A DNA stretch of 64,000 bases from Ilyonectria destructans (lineage: Eukaryota; Ascomycota; Sordariomycetes; Hypocreales; Nectriaceae), in NCBI GenBank assembly GCA_020740775.1, contig JAHEWK010000035.1, positions 186,001 to 250,000 on the forward strand, given 5' to 3'. The translations under genes were made by a program, and so were the position numbers. Below, one piece after another: positions 32,883 to 43,362 of this stretch (positions are counted from its first letter, which is position 1; the number at the start of each line of letters is the position of its first letter). The notes beneath the pieces were generated by a model. The model did no database searches and was not told the DNA's origin. It was given only the letters and a program-made list of their open reading frames with translations.

Positions 32883-33005
32883 GAGGTTTTTGACATGTAA
32901 AATACCTAGAAGTTTCTGACGTCAAAAACTTTGGTCAGATAGGTAATTTACCGAATGGTAATTTACCTCGACGGAACCCTACTTTGTACATGATCCAATC
33001 TAACA

Positions 33006-33301
33006 ATATCACTTTAGCGCGTGATATCAAGTGGATATCTAGGGTAATTCACTAAGATGTGGTCTCAGGAACTGAGGCATGTGCTGGTTTCGAACTTTTA
33101 TTTCGGACATGGTCAATAAATCCTTCGCTCGACATTTAGCCTCTTTGAAAACTAGACTAGTATTGCCACCCTTTTACAAAGGCCGCTCCATGGAAACTAG
33201 ACAAAGGCTACCTATTTACGGATCCTGGCTGATAAATTCATCTCTGAAAGCTTTCTATTATATAACTACAGCACACAGTTCAACTGTAACTAGAATATGG
33301 A
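33006..33301. other. Short spacer between two hAT elements
   Basis: No gene is recognised. Confidence 0.35.
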
Positions 33302-36089
33302 CAGTGTGTCCAACAACCAAGTTACTTGACTTGGTTGGTTGGGATTGGTTGATTACGTAACAACCAAGTAAAGTAAAGATGGTCTTCAACCAAGCAAAGC
33401 AAGACCCTTTCGCTTACTTGGGGTTACTTGACTTACTCGACTACATTTCCGTTTTAGGCAAGGCGTTGCGAAACCCCCTTTTTCTGTTGAGGTCGCGACA
33501 GGAGGCTGCAGCCCGATCAATTTGTCCCATGTCTTTTGCTGCCAGAAAGTCTCGCACAGTCCAAATCCCAAGTCAATAATGCCTTCATATCCAATGTTTC
33601 AACCTCGGGGAAGGTTCGGAAAGGCTACACCCCCTAGGACTCCCTCTGAGCCGATCGATTCTGCTCAGTCCAGTACCCCTAGCTCCGTCTCAACTCCAAC
33701 GAGTGTGCCACTTCATGGCGCTTCTCCCGCAACCGTTTCCCACGAAAGAGAGGTGCCAAAAGCGTCTCAATGTCATTTCCCTATCGAGTGGGACAAAATC
33801 CGTTACGATGGGAAGCCAGTGCCATCCATCCGATATCGTCAGCCTCATAAGCGCACCATCAACTCCAAATCCCAACCCTCAGCAATCTACAGACACGGCG
33901 CACAGCTTACAACGGACGGAGACAATAAGTACTGGCTCTGCAAATACTGCCACGTTAGTGGCCATCACAATACTGCACTCTTTGCCAGTGAGAGCACGAC
34001 CAGCATTATATACCATCTGAAACATCAGCACAGGCTGGAAGAATTTGGCTACAAGGCAGCAGAATGCAACCCCTTCAGCATAGCCAAGGGCGCAACAAAT
34101 CTCACATCATACCTCGGAGGGTGGCGGTTGGTGTTCAACGACCTGCAATTTAAAGACGACTTTACCGACTGGGTGATTGATCTTGATCTCACCTTTCGTC
34201 AAGCAACCCATCAACGCACCTATGAGATTTTCACCAACTATCTGGAAGACAGCGGCAAGATTCTGCCCAAGAGCCCGTCAGCTCTTAGTAGCTGGGTCAA
34301 AGAGAAATGGTTTGGTGATGCTGGGAGACGTGTTTGGCTGAGGGAAAAGCTCCATCTCACGACAAGCAAGATTCACGTCTCGACGGATGCGTGGACATCT
34401 GAAGAAGGGACAAACTATCTAGCTGTTGTTGCTCACTTCTTGGATGAAGGACATAAGCTACAGACAGCTCTTCTGGATCTTCCCCCTCTGAAAGGCCCTC
34501 ACTCCGGCGAGAATATTGCCAAGGTGCTGTCAACAGTCATCGATTTCTACGATATCTCCCAAGTCATTGGCTTCTTTATGATGGACAACGCTAGCAATAA
34601 TGACACATGCATTCAGGAGCTAGCAAAGCAGTACCCTGCAATCAACCGTCAGAGTCGCCTTCGGTGCGTCGGCCATATGCTGAATCTCATCGTCAAAGCT
34701 CTCCTCTTTGGGCAGGGCGTTAGCAAGCTGGAGCAACGGCTCCGTGGCGCATCTGATGACGAGCGGTTTGAGATATGGAGGAAGCAAAGCTTTATCGGCA
34801 AGCTCCACAACTTCTGTACGTGGATCAACAGAAGCGACCAGCGACGAGAGAGACTGAAACAGTACGTTCTACAGGCGTACGACGAAGGCAGCATCGAGAA
34901 CCTCTACACTAGAGTCCTGGTCGATGGCGGGATCCGCTGGAACTCTGTATATTCCATGATTGAAAGAGCTCTGAAACTCCGCCACGCCATTGATCTATTC
35001 TTCCTCAACTACAACCATACCAACGGAGAATATGATATCTCACAGGATATCCTTACTCCACAAGATTGGACCGATCTGGGCCACTTCCTCGATATCTTAA
35101 AGCCCTTCAAAGATCTAACAAAGCGCATGGAAGGCCGGGCAAATAAAGCTGGTCTAGAAGGATCGCATGGCTCCCTCCACGAGACGATCGAGTCGCTTGA
35201 TGTCCTTTTCAAGAAGCTCCAGGAGGCTGGGAAGTTTGCAGATGATCACCCTGACGTGGTGTCAACATACTATTCCCATGCTATTGATGCTGCTCGCATC
35301 AAGCTTGAAGAATATTTTGGCCTCACAGATGCCACGCCTGCATACCGATGTGCAGTTGCCCTGCATCCGGCAAACAAATTTACCTACTTCGAGCTTGAAT
35401 GGAGTCACAACAAGCAATGGATCAGCGGGGCGAAGAGAGTGGTGCGGGAGGCTTATGCACAATACGAGGAAGCAGCTGCGGAAGTGGACCTAAGAGAAGG
35501 AGCACGACAGCAGGAGGAGGAGGAGGAGGAGGAGGAGGCTGTTGCTGATAACGGGGCGAGGCTTGATCCACTCCAGCAAGCTCGTAAGCGTCGTCAGAGG
35601 CTTGCTGCCATTGCGGCGTCAGCCACTCGAGGGAAGCGGACAAAACTGACATCTGAGTTGGATGAGTTTATGGCCAGGACTAATAAGGCTGATCTGGATG
35701 TTGAGGATCCTCTGGAGTGGTGGGTTCGCCATACATCTGACTACCCCATCCTGTCCAAGATGGCGTTTGACTTGTTCAGTTGCCCAGCAATGAGCGCCGA
35801 GTGTGAACGCGTTTTCTCACAGACAAAGAAGGTCATCACAGATGAACGAAATCGGCTTAATTCGGACACTGTAGCAGCGATTGAATGCCAAAAGCACCTG
35901 CTTCGAAGCGGTATGTTAGCATAGATCTACCACCGGAGCCACATAAGGAATGGAAAATAGTCGAGTAACGTCAACCAACCAAGCAAAGCAAGCCTCTCTA
36001 CCGAGTAAACCAAGTAAAGCAAGGGGGTCCCATCAACCAAGTCAAGTAGAGGGTCCAAATTTTGCTTTACTTGGTTGATGGACACACTG
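33302..36089 (+). mobile_element. Restless/Tfo-type hAT transposon (2788 bp), probably intact
   Basis: The ends are CAGTGTGTCCAACAACCAAG (left) and CTTGGTTGATGGACACACTG (right). Many AACCAAG(T/C)AAAG motifs in both subterminal regions are probable transposase sites. I could not match an 8-bp duplication (AATATGGA left, ATTATACC right), so one flank may have changed since insertion. The right end abuts the LaeA-like methyltransferase fragment. Confidence 0.8.
33579..35924 (+). CDS. hAT-family transposase (Restless/Tfo1-like), complete
   Basis: From the ATG at 33579 an uninterrupted frame encodes about 781 aa. It has a BED-like finger (YWLCKYCHVSGHHNTALF...HLKHQH), the RNase H-like core with HVSTDAWTSEEGTNYLAVVA (first catalytic Asp) and VIGFFMMDNASNNDTCIQEL (second), and RCVGHMLNLIVKALL (hAT CxxH). 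A GGIRWNSVYSMIERAL segment and the C-terminal dimerisation region (PLEWWVRHTSDYPILSKMAF ... SAECERVFSQTKKVITDERN) follow. A nine-Glu run lies near residue 650. No stop or frameshift is seen, so it is the best candidate in this window for an active transposase that could also mobilise the 1.3-kb element at 51722-53022, whose ends resemble it. Confidence 0.85.
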   Translation: MPSYPMFQPRGRFGKATPPRTPSEPIDSAQSSTPSSVSTPTSVPLHGASPATVSHEREVPKASQCHFPIEWDKIRYDGKPVPSIRYRQPHKRTINSKSQPSAIYRHGAQLTTDGDNKYWLCKYCHVSGHHNTALFASESTTSIIYHLKHQHRLEEFGYKAAECNPFSIAKGATNLTSYLGGWRLVFNDLQFKDDFTDWVIDLDLTFRQATHQRTYEIFTNYLEDSGKILPKSPSALSSWVKEKWFGDAGRRVWLREKLHLTTSKIHVSTDAWTSEEGTNYLAVVAHFLDEGHKLQTALLDLPPLKGPHSGENIAKVLSTVIDFYDISQVIGFFMMDNASNNDTCIQELAKQYPAINRQSRLRCVGHMLNLIVKALLFGQGVSKLEQRLRGASDDERFEIWRKQSFIGKLHNFCTWINRSDQRRERLKQYVLQAYDEGSIENLYTRVLVDGGIRWNSVYSMIERALKLRHAIDLFFLNYNHTNGEYDISQDILTPQDWTDLGHFLDILKPFKDLTKRMEGRANKAGLEGSHGSLHETIESLDVLFKKLQEAGKFADDHPDVVSTYYSHAIDAARIKLEEYFGLTDATPAYRCAVALHPANKFTYFELEWSHNKQWISGAKRVVREAYAQYEEAAAEVDLREGARQQEEEEEEEEAVADNGARLDPLQQARKRRQRLAAIAASATRGKRTKLTSELDEFMARTNKADLDVEDPLEWWVRHTSDYPILSKMAFDLFSCPAMSAECERVFSQTKKVITDERNRLNSDTVAAIECQKHLLRSGMLA

Positions 36090-36094
36090 ATTAT

Positions 36095-36710
36095 ACCGGG
36101 GGGGGGGGGCTGGCGTACCTCGGCATTGGGGTACTCCTCGCCGACGCAAATTGCCCCTGCGTCCGTAAGCATAAATCAGAATCAGACGTCAAAACACACA
36201 CATATGCCTGTCCCTGTGCCAATATCCAAAACCCTAGCCGATTTGTCAAGATCCACTGGAGCTAGGAACAATCTGTTGCCAATGCCCTTGGTCATGAGCA
36301 AGTGCATAAGGTCAAGTCGTTCGCTTTCAGCCTCGTCGTTGGGAAAGTTATAGGCTGCGACGTGTCAGAGTTACATCTAATTATGGTCAAAGCCTTACAG
36401 CCAGCATTGTACGCGTGATATCGTCGACCGAACTCGGTGGGGTAGTTGATGACGCTGGAGGTCAAAGACGCAGTATAAGTTGACCTGCCTCGGTAAGTAT
36501 CAAGCTCGACAACAGGGCTGACGACTTGCAGTTCACTACCGAAGGTCGAGTCGCCATCGTCCGCCTCGGGGAAGTTAGCTGGGTCGCGACAGTAGCGCAG
36601 AGGGGTTAAACAGGAGGTGCGTCCACTTCGACTGGCGCGGTATCGGCGGTGACTTCTGCTACATTGCTTCCCGGTGACTGCGGCGGATTGGTAGGACTAG
36701 AGCCGGTCAT
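36095..36710 (-). pseudogene. LaeA-like (TAM-domain) methyltransferase, N-terminal half only
   Basis: The ATG at 36710 starts MTGSSPTNPPQSPGSNVAEV. After a disturbance near 36600-36630 the sequence reads DPANFPEADDGDSTFGS, SVINYPTEFGRRYHAYNAGS, then across a 44-nt intron (36355-36398) YNFPNDEAESERLDLMHLLM and VLDIGTGTGI. Across a 45-nt intron (36157-36201) it reads WAICVGEEYPNAEV. VLDIGTGTGIWAI is SAM-binding motif I of LaeA-like methyltransferases, which in fungi include the global secondary-metabolism regulator LaeA and many paralogues. The sequence ends 5-20 bp before the hAT element at 36089 and is not found on its other side. This copy is truncated and lacks the rest of the SAM fold. Confidence 0.7.
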
Positions 36711-37398
36711 TGTGACGGATGCTATGGCGAGGAAGAGGATTGATGGGCAGCTGCTAAGGCGGTGAAGAGGGGAATCAGCGAGACGACTAACGAGGGTGTT
36801 GGGTTTCTCTTGAATAAGCGGGGTCTCTTTCTGGGAGGCAGACCCCTGGTGTCTCGCCATGCGGGCACGGGTGGGGGAGGAGAGCTTTAGCTACGCCATG
36901 AGCACGCCCGCGGAGACGGCAAGGACGGGAACTTGACTATTGAAGGTTAGCGACCTGAAAGCTTTGACTGCAGACCAATGATGATAGAGTGACAGGGACG
37001 CTGGGCGATAGGGGTCACCATTCAAGCTCCCTGTCAATTCCTTTTCGGCTTAGGCGTTTGCTCCTTAAGGCTAGCCATCCCCGCACTTCGTGTCAGCATG
37101 AGATAGGTACCGCGGACGAGCAGCCGGCCCACGCGGTTGCCTTCTGCCTAGTCCACTTAACAGCTCACACCATCTGGTGCATAAAGGTATTCCCTTGGCA
37201 CATCATTTACTGCCATACTGATGCGCACAATGCGATATCTAGAACTTGGTCCTGGCAAGCCGAATTGATCCTTCTAAAACGGCTTCCAGCGCAAGAATCA
37301 GCGACAGTAAACCGGGACGGGTTACCGCATATACGTCTTTCCAGCCTGCTCTCACACGCCGAGTGCTTGTTCCTATTTTGAGCCGCCACGCGCCCCAG
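36711..37398. other. Spacer, no convincing gene
   Basis: The + frame 36989-37381 has no recognisable content. The stretch may include the promoter of the methyltransferase relic. Confidence 0.3.
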
Positions 37399-37634
37399 TT
37401 ATGGCCCACAAACTGAAGGGATTTTGCCTCGAGGGTTTGGACAGGGACCATGACGAGCCCCCAGCGGATAGTGTACCGGTATAATAGCAGAAGCGGAGGA
37501 TCGTACTAGCAGCTGGATCGTTCGGTTTAACTTCCTGGCTGCTTGAAGACCAATCTGTAGACGACTCAGTGTCAGACTTATCATTGTCATCATCACTATC
37601 TCCATCGCTCCCTCCCTCCTCCTCCGTCTCCTCC

Positions 37635-37666
<32 letters not shown>

Positions 37667-39030
37667 ATATTCATCATCACTCTCTTCGTCTCCGCAGACT
37701 TGATCTGTATTGCGGAGTGGTTAACCCCTCTGCCTCCCAGATACAGTCTGACCAGAGCTGCATTAAAACCCGGCGCTGAGATCCGGATAATCCTCGCCCT
37801 AGAATCTCCCTTGCGATAGACGGCGATAACTGCAAAAGCCGAAGCCAAAAGCAGAGGCAACGCTTCAGTTCTTTCCTATAGAGACATTCGGAAGATTTCT
37901 TCGCAACCAGCTCGAAAGGCGCTTTATAAGGACGATCTGGAAACCTACTCCGAAGCCACCTCCTCAGGCAGACATCGGTACCCTTTACCGTTTCGCCACA
38001 CCGGTCCAAGAGACGGTCGAGTGCCTTCATCATTAACGCCAGCCTGCGCTCATCTCCTGCCGGGCTGTAAAGTATTTCTCCGCTGAGGTGCCCCAGTCGT
38101 AGAGGCCGATCAGGCGTGCGGAGAGGCAACTCGGCGAGCGAGATGAGGATATCGAGCCTTGCGTTTGCGAATGTCGTCTGCCAGCCAGTGCGCCGCATCC
38201 AGTTCGTCAACAGATCTGAGGATGCGGGTACCCCAGTATCGTACAGTCTCGGGGCGCCCTTTTGCCCTTCCAGCCGCTCGCGCTCTTCGGCAAATAGTTT
38301 CTGCGCAAAGTGTTTGATGGGATCGGGGCCTGCCTGTAGGAGAAGGCTATTGTGAACGAACCCTTGGCCGAGCTGCTTATTATGACAACAAGCCATGACC
38401 TCCGAACATATTTTGTGTCACGGGTCAGGGCCCATATCCTTGCGGCTGTGCCGCAAGACGCACTAGACTCGTGCGCGCCAGGGACGAGAAATCGTTCCAC
38501 AGCTCAGGGGCATTTGGGAACTTCTTTCTTTCTTCTTCATCTTTGATGTAAATAGCATCCTGGACTAGATAGCTGGAATCCAGCTACCAGAGGCCGTTCA
38601 CATTTTGCGGTCCAACTCTGAAACGCCAGGCCCTCTTTAATGTGATCTCGCAGCCAGTGGTGCTTCTGTTGTCCAGCAGCAAGCCGGATCTTATGGTGAT
38701 GGCAGGTCTTTAGGTGTGCTGCAAGGACTTTCTCGCTAGTGGAACGAAGACCACAGTGCTTGCAAGCAGAGCCTTTCTGGGTTTCCAGATATAGATGAGG
38801 ACTGGAGCCGTCAGGTCGTAAAGTGAGAGTGTTCGGTTCGGGAAGATCCAATGACCGGATAAGAGAATTGAGCCCTCGACGAGCACTTTTGGCGACGTTG
38901 TGGTTCTCTCCTAGATGTCTCGACACGCGGTCACTGCCAGGTTTCAGTGCAAATCCGCACTTACGGCAGAGAATTGCAAGCTCAGGCTCATTGAGATAGA
39001 GTAATATCTTCTGGAAGTAATAAACAGGGC
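37399..39030 (-). pseudogene. OrsD-domain / RecQ-associated large protein, N-terminal and middle parts, broken
   Basis: On the minus strand 39030-38608 reads VYYFQKILLYLNEPELAILC, CGFALKPGSDRVSRHLGENH and CKHCGLRSTSEKVLAAHLKT: the two zinc-finger halves of the OrsD/DUF3505 domain. A solo LTR (38416-38602) interrupts it. Reading continues (YVRRSWLVVIISSSAKG), shifts frame near 38330, and goes on as HFAQKLFAEERERLEGQKGA, DLLTNWMRRTGWQTTFANAR and ALDRLLDRCGETVKGTDVCL. It then enters an acidic Glu-rich segment (37610-37680) ending near 37399. This layout is seen in large fungal OrsD proteins that continue into RecQ-like helicase segments, which are absent here. No function can be claimed for this remnant. 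Confidence 0.55.
38416..38602. repeat. Solo copia LTR with 5-bp duplication
   Basis: 187 bp, TGTCACGGGT...GCCGTTCACA, flanked by TTTTG on both sides (38411-38415 and 38603-38607). It is the same family as the LTR at 20590-20771. Confidence 0.9.
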
Positions 39031-39505
39031 TAGCTGCAAGTCGACCGCCCGGGCGAAGTTACAAACCTGGAAGGCTATCTGTCCGCCAGCACCTTTGAAT
39101 CTCTTCGGGCATCCTGAAGGATGTCCCTCATCCGAGAATACAATGCTCTGTCCTCCCCCTCCCACCTTCCGCCATTCGGAAACACTATTTTCCGTAATCT
39201 GTTGACCCAAGGTGTCTAATGGTCGGTAATAGGAAGTGAAATTCTCCTCCGCGGTCCTGATGAAGGGTCACATCCAAACCCATCATTCTTTCAAATACTA
39301 TTTAATATACATCTCCATTGTATCCTTTTGGCTATTCATCCTACATCTATTATCAACCATCTGATTATATGCTCCTTCTTCCCTTCTGTCAATCTCACGA
39401 GCTCTTCCTTATGCTTGGGTGCTGCTGGTTGGTACTGCTGGTTGTGAGTATAAGTCTTCTTCCTAAATCGTCTGCTACCCTACTACTACTACTACTAAGT
39501 TACTG

Positions 39506-39536
<31 letters not shown>

Positions 39537-40883
39537 GTACAAAGGACCTGTCGTTTTCTGTCTCCAATCTGGAATTGTCCACAGGAAACCACATTTTCGT
39601 CCGTGCACCCTCTAAAAAAAGCAAGTTCATCCAACAACCACCGAACCTCTACCGTACCAGAATCAAGGGTCGTGCTCGTCCGCAATTCCTCGGATCCGAA
39701 TTTGAACTAGGCGGCTGATCCATATAGGGCCTCAGTGATTGTAACCCATAGTGATGAAATTCAATTCTACAATGAAGAACGAATCTCTGCGGGACCCTGA
39801 AGGCGTGCCTGAGAGTTGTATCGACCAAATAGGATTAGCTCAACTATCAAATTATGGTCTAGACTCGACCACGAAAAAACCTGATTGGCCCACCGGCTAC
39901 AAAGCGACAACGAGATTGACAACTTGCAAGCGCACTTTGATGCTCAAACCTGCAGCAACACCAAAGCTGTCATGCACTTTGCCATCCGAACTGCACGTTG
40001 CCTTGGTCGAGCTGAGGTGGCTTACTGGGGTGTTGGGGCGCGTGATCCGCCGTGATACGTTTGAGGTGGCCCGAGCGGTGATCAAATGACCCTCTTTATG
40101 TTGTTCAAGACGTGCATCCTAACGAGACATTGGATCAGGAAGGCAGACCATTCCGTCGTTATTGCGGCCTTACAGCCCCTGGTGTAACATGTTGTGGATC
40201 CTTATTGTGGATCAATCTCTGGGGTACGGGGCAATGAGGCCTGACTGCAAGTGGGGCCCAGATAACAACAGCGCATCCGCGATTACTTTTAAAGTTGACG
40301 CGGCGGGGTAATTGACTGTTCCAGATTTTGTGGCCAACTAAGCAAGCTTAGTTGGTTCGCCTTGGGCTTGCCCCACACATGAACCAACGGGTACTACTCT
40401 CTGAAACAGGGGGGTTGGTCGGTCACCCCTGGGTTTGGTCGTGCCAAAACAAATGCAGATTCAGACCCAAAAACACAGGCTAAAAAGAATAATAACTAAA
40501 GGATAATATTTTCACTACTCCTCTTTCTCCCATCCAACCTGGCTTAGTCTCTGAAACCCATCCAAGAGCCGTTGAAAGATCCTTACGATGCGTGGAACGG
40601 TCGAGTTCCCAATCCGGACCTGCTCTGCCATCCATTCCCGTGACAACTGGTTAAATTTCCCATCCCACCTTTTCTTCCCCATCTCTTCTTGAATGACCAG
40701 CTTTCCGAGCACGCCATTTGCGACAGTCAGCAATGCCGCAACAGTACGACATACTATTTCTACTCCGTTGCCACCACCACTGCCCTCATCTATCAGTTGG
40801 CAGGTATGATCATCATCATCATATTCTCCATCATCGATGCGAGTAAAACGGCATACTTGGGCCGGAAAGCGACAGTGCGGGCA
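39031..40883. other. Non-coding stretch with microsatellite and palindrome
   Basis: A (TAC)n/(CTA)n microsatellite lies at about 39480-39537. A 10-bp perfect inverted repeat CCAACTAAGC-AA-GCTTAGTTGG lies at 40334-40355. The + frame 39751-40089 and the minus frame 40515-40733 have no recognisable content. Confidence 0.35.
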
Positions 40884-42735
40884 TTACCCCGTCTCACTCT
40901 CCTCGCCCCCCTCACCTGGCCGAATGCCTGACCACTTGCGTAGCAGTGTGGTGGCAGCCTTCGATTCCTTATGCAATGTACACGTCCCCATATCATGAAG
41001 ATAGCAAGCTTCGTCCCAGTTGTACATCATACATACCTGGCAGCTAATGCCGCCCCTACGCCAGGCCCGGACACGAGCTCCTAGAGCAGAGTAGAAGGCA
41101 CTATCTCCCCAAACCCCAGATGTGCGTTCTTCTTCGTCCTCCGCTGCGTCGAGAGCCTGTCGGAGGGTAGATGCTAGATCCTGGCCCGAGGCGCCTCGCT
41201 CTGGTACTGCTGCTTTCTTGCTGTCCGGGCGCTGGGGTTGTTGCTTTTGGTGTTGTCGGATAAGGATATAGCCCTCCCGACTCGGAATCCGCAACTCGGC
41301 TCGACGCTTGTCTACCCCCTTCTCGATCCATAAATCTTCTACTACTATATCGAGTTGACAGAAGATACGTAGCATTACCATGACGTCTTGACGGCCCCAT
41401 GGCATCGGGGAGAGGAGCCAGCCATCTGTCCCCCAATTTTGGTTGAAACGGATGCGGCTACAGCCACGCCAATCCTCGATTTGGTCCCAGAAGGTGTCTG
41501 CATTGGTGTTATTATTGTCGCAATCACCAGTGGGGCCATCGCGCGAAATAATAGAGAATGCACTCATGGCCGAGACAGCATTGACAACCACCTCCCGGAA
41601 TTGGCATCGGCTCCCATCTCGGCGCGACCATGTTTTCGCCAGCCATGACCGACAGGCATGGTCATCTCCTCCTCCCCACACCCGAGGACGCGGTTCCCAA
41701 TCTGAGGCAGGTTCTGTTGCGTCCTGGCACGCCCACGCAGGGCAGCAAGACCGACGAAGACAGCAGTCTCCGCACCAAGGGACCGGGCCGTATCCTTCTA
41801 TCCCTTTTGCTTGAAGCTCTACCAACTCCTCCCCAAGACGGGCGCGGATAGAACGTGCCTGGCGTGCTTCGACTCGGGGGCAGAATGCGAGAGGATGCTG
41901 ATCGCAGGCGGGGTCTCGGTAGAGGAGGCAGAGCGCACATCGGACAGACCATCGCTCGAGTTGCTTCTGAACTTTGTCCTCGCTGATAAGGTCATCGCTT
42001 CGATCATCCTTCCAGTCGTCGCGCCAGCGCGTGGGGTCAGGGTATTCCCAGTTTCTTCTCTTCCCCCACAAGGATAGTTCTTGCTTCGACCAGGTTCCGA
42101 TGGGCTTGGTAGATCTCGATGAAGACTGATTGGTTCTCATTCAACACACGAGTGTGATACCGATGAAGTAAGGAACCGTCTAGCTGTACTTGAACAGTAT
42201 GGCGCGCTCGAGCCGACCGCGCGTCTAGAGTGGTGTGACGGCAGTCGCGTAGCCGAGCAGGCTCAGTATTGTGACGGGAGTGAGAACCTAGGCGGCGAAG
42301 AAGACGACTAAAGGGGGACTTGCGTGGGCGTGTAGTCCCCTCTTCTTCATCTATAGGCAAGAGCTCATCAACTGTCTTCTGATACCAGACCGCCCTTGAC
42401 CAGAGCACAAGTTGGCGTATCATCTCGATGCCTTCGATGCCTTTGAATGTGAATCCTTCAAGAAGGAATTCTGCTGCCGTCTCATCAATGACGGCTGTAG
42501 TTGATCTTTCCGAATCACGGTTCTTGTAATAATATAACCTCGCCACATCTTGGACGTGAAGCACGAATCGTGTCGCACCATGAGCGTAGAGCCCGGTGAT
42601 GGTATCGCGGAGTAGGTGCCGTCCAAACTGGCATGCCCACTCGGCTGGGTCGCTCTCGACCCAAACACCACCTTCGCTAGGCCGTGTCCATTTGGCGCAG
42701 AGATGCTTCGGCAGATAGCAGCGGTGGCATGCCAT
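40884..42735 (-). pseudogene. Cysteine-rich C-terminal segment of an OrsD/RecQ-like (TLH-type) protein, frameshifted
   Basis: Frame 1 (42735-42037) starts ACHRCYLPKHLCAKW and contains ACQFGRHLLRDTITGLYAHG. Near 42050 the sense moves to the next frame (PDPTRWRDDWKDD), continuing with RWSVRCALCLLYRD...HPLAFCPRVEA, GDCCLRRSCCPAW, CQFREVVVNAVSAMSAF and CQVCMMYNWDEACYLHDMG. Repeated CxxC...W.P..C.W modules followed by CQF...V are typical of the tail of fungal telomere-linked RecQ-like proteins. No helicase motifs are present. It has a frameshift and lacks the upstream parts, so it is a relic. Assignment to this family is by pattern only. Confidence 0.45.
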
Positions 42736-43077
42736 GTTCGGCTCGCTTTTCTCTGCGTAGATAGCCTTCCCAAACCGAATCTCTATGACCTTGGCACCCC
42801 CATGTGTGCATTCGCGCAGTTCATGAAGAACGGCTTGGTCTCGACGGCCACTGGCGAGGCAGTAGCTACACTTCCATCTCCATCATTCGATTGTTGCCAA
42901 CCACCTCTTGATGATGATGGCGGCTTTTTTATCCAATTGGTGGGCGGAGAAGTTCGGCCCGTAGTAATCACAGGGCAAGGAATATCAGGGTGGTCATCGA
43001 TAAGATCGATACGATAGAAGTTCGTTGCATGCTTTCCTCGCCTCATTCCTAATGTAGTCTCGAATCAGAATGCAGTC

Positions 43078-43281
43078 GCAATCGGTGTGGGCCAGCAGCT
43101 GAGTCTTGAGGTGATAAACCTCGGCCGTCAGGGAATCGAAATCTGATGAGAGGTACAGGTTGTAGTTCTCCATGGCCTGTTCAAAGGGGGTAAGGGCCGA
43201 CGCCTCATTGGGTTTGCGCAAACGGCATTCGGTTGCTGCGATCCTGTTACATTTGAGGATGCACCGACGGCGGGGATCCTT
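43078..43281 (-). other. bZIP domain coding segment (ATF/CREB type) fused to the NLR
   Basis: Encodes the basic region and zipper. N-R-I-A-A-T-E-C-R fits the bZIP N-x7-R rule and is close to the ATF1/CREB fungal consensus. The tail CxCILIRDYIRNEARKAC resembles the end of fungal Atf1-like proteins. A broken second copy of the same module lies at 10128-10365. Confidence 0.7.
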
Positions 43282-43287
43282 TGGAAA

Positions 43288-43303
43288 ATCGTCGTCGTCG
43301 TCA

Positions 43304-43335
<32 letters not shown>

Positions 43336-43338
43336 GTC
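43288..43338 (-). repeat. GAC/GAT microsatellite encoding 17 Asp
   Basis: An uninterrupted Asp run between the last NLR repeat and the bZIP basic region, encoded by GAC with two GAT. It may be a flexible acidic linker. Confidence 0.9.
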
Positions 43339-43362
43339 TCCTTGCCATCGTGCCTTTCCATC

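Larger units (their letters stand above)
30662..32981 (+). mobile_element. hAT transposon (2320 bp) with 8-bp target duplication
   Basis: The ends are TAGGGTTCCG and CGGAACCCTA, flanked on both sides by CTTTGTAC (30654-30661 and 32982-32989). An 8-bp duplication is diagnostic of hAT. GGTAATTTACC-type subterminal repeats lie near the right end and TTTTTGACCGTCAAAAA-type palindromes near the left. The LTR copy at 54505-54695 shows the unoccupied site. Confidence 0.9.
30469..33005. repeat. Solo LTR (about 209 bp) split by a hAT transposon
   Basis: The LTR starts TGTCGGAAAGCTAG (30469) and ends GATCCAATCTAACA (33005), the same ends as the solo LTR at 54505-54695. The flanking 5-mers ATTTC and ATATC differ by one base, consistent with an old target duplication. 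The hAT element 30662-32981 lies inside it. Confidence 0.75.

Noticed and set aside
33294..36097. 8-bp target duplication around the Restless-type hAT
   Set aside because: AATATGGA and ATTATACC do not match, so I do not claim a duplication although the inverted ends are good.
39480..39540. (TAC)n tract as part of a coding gene
   Set aside because: The frame crossing it (39318-39710) has no recognisable content; a microsatellite is enough to explain it.
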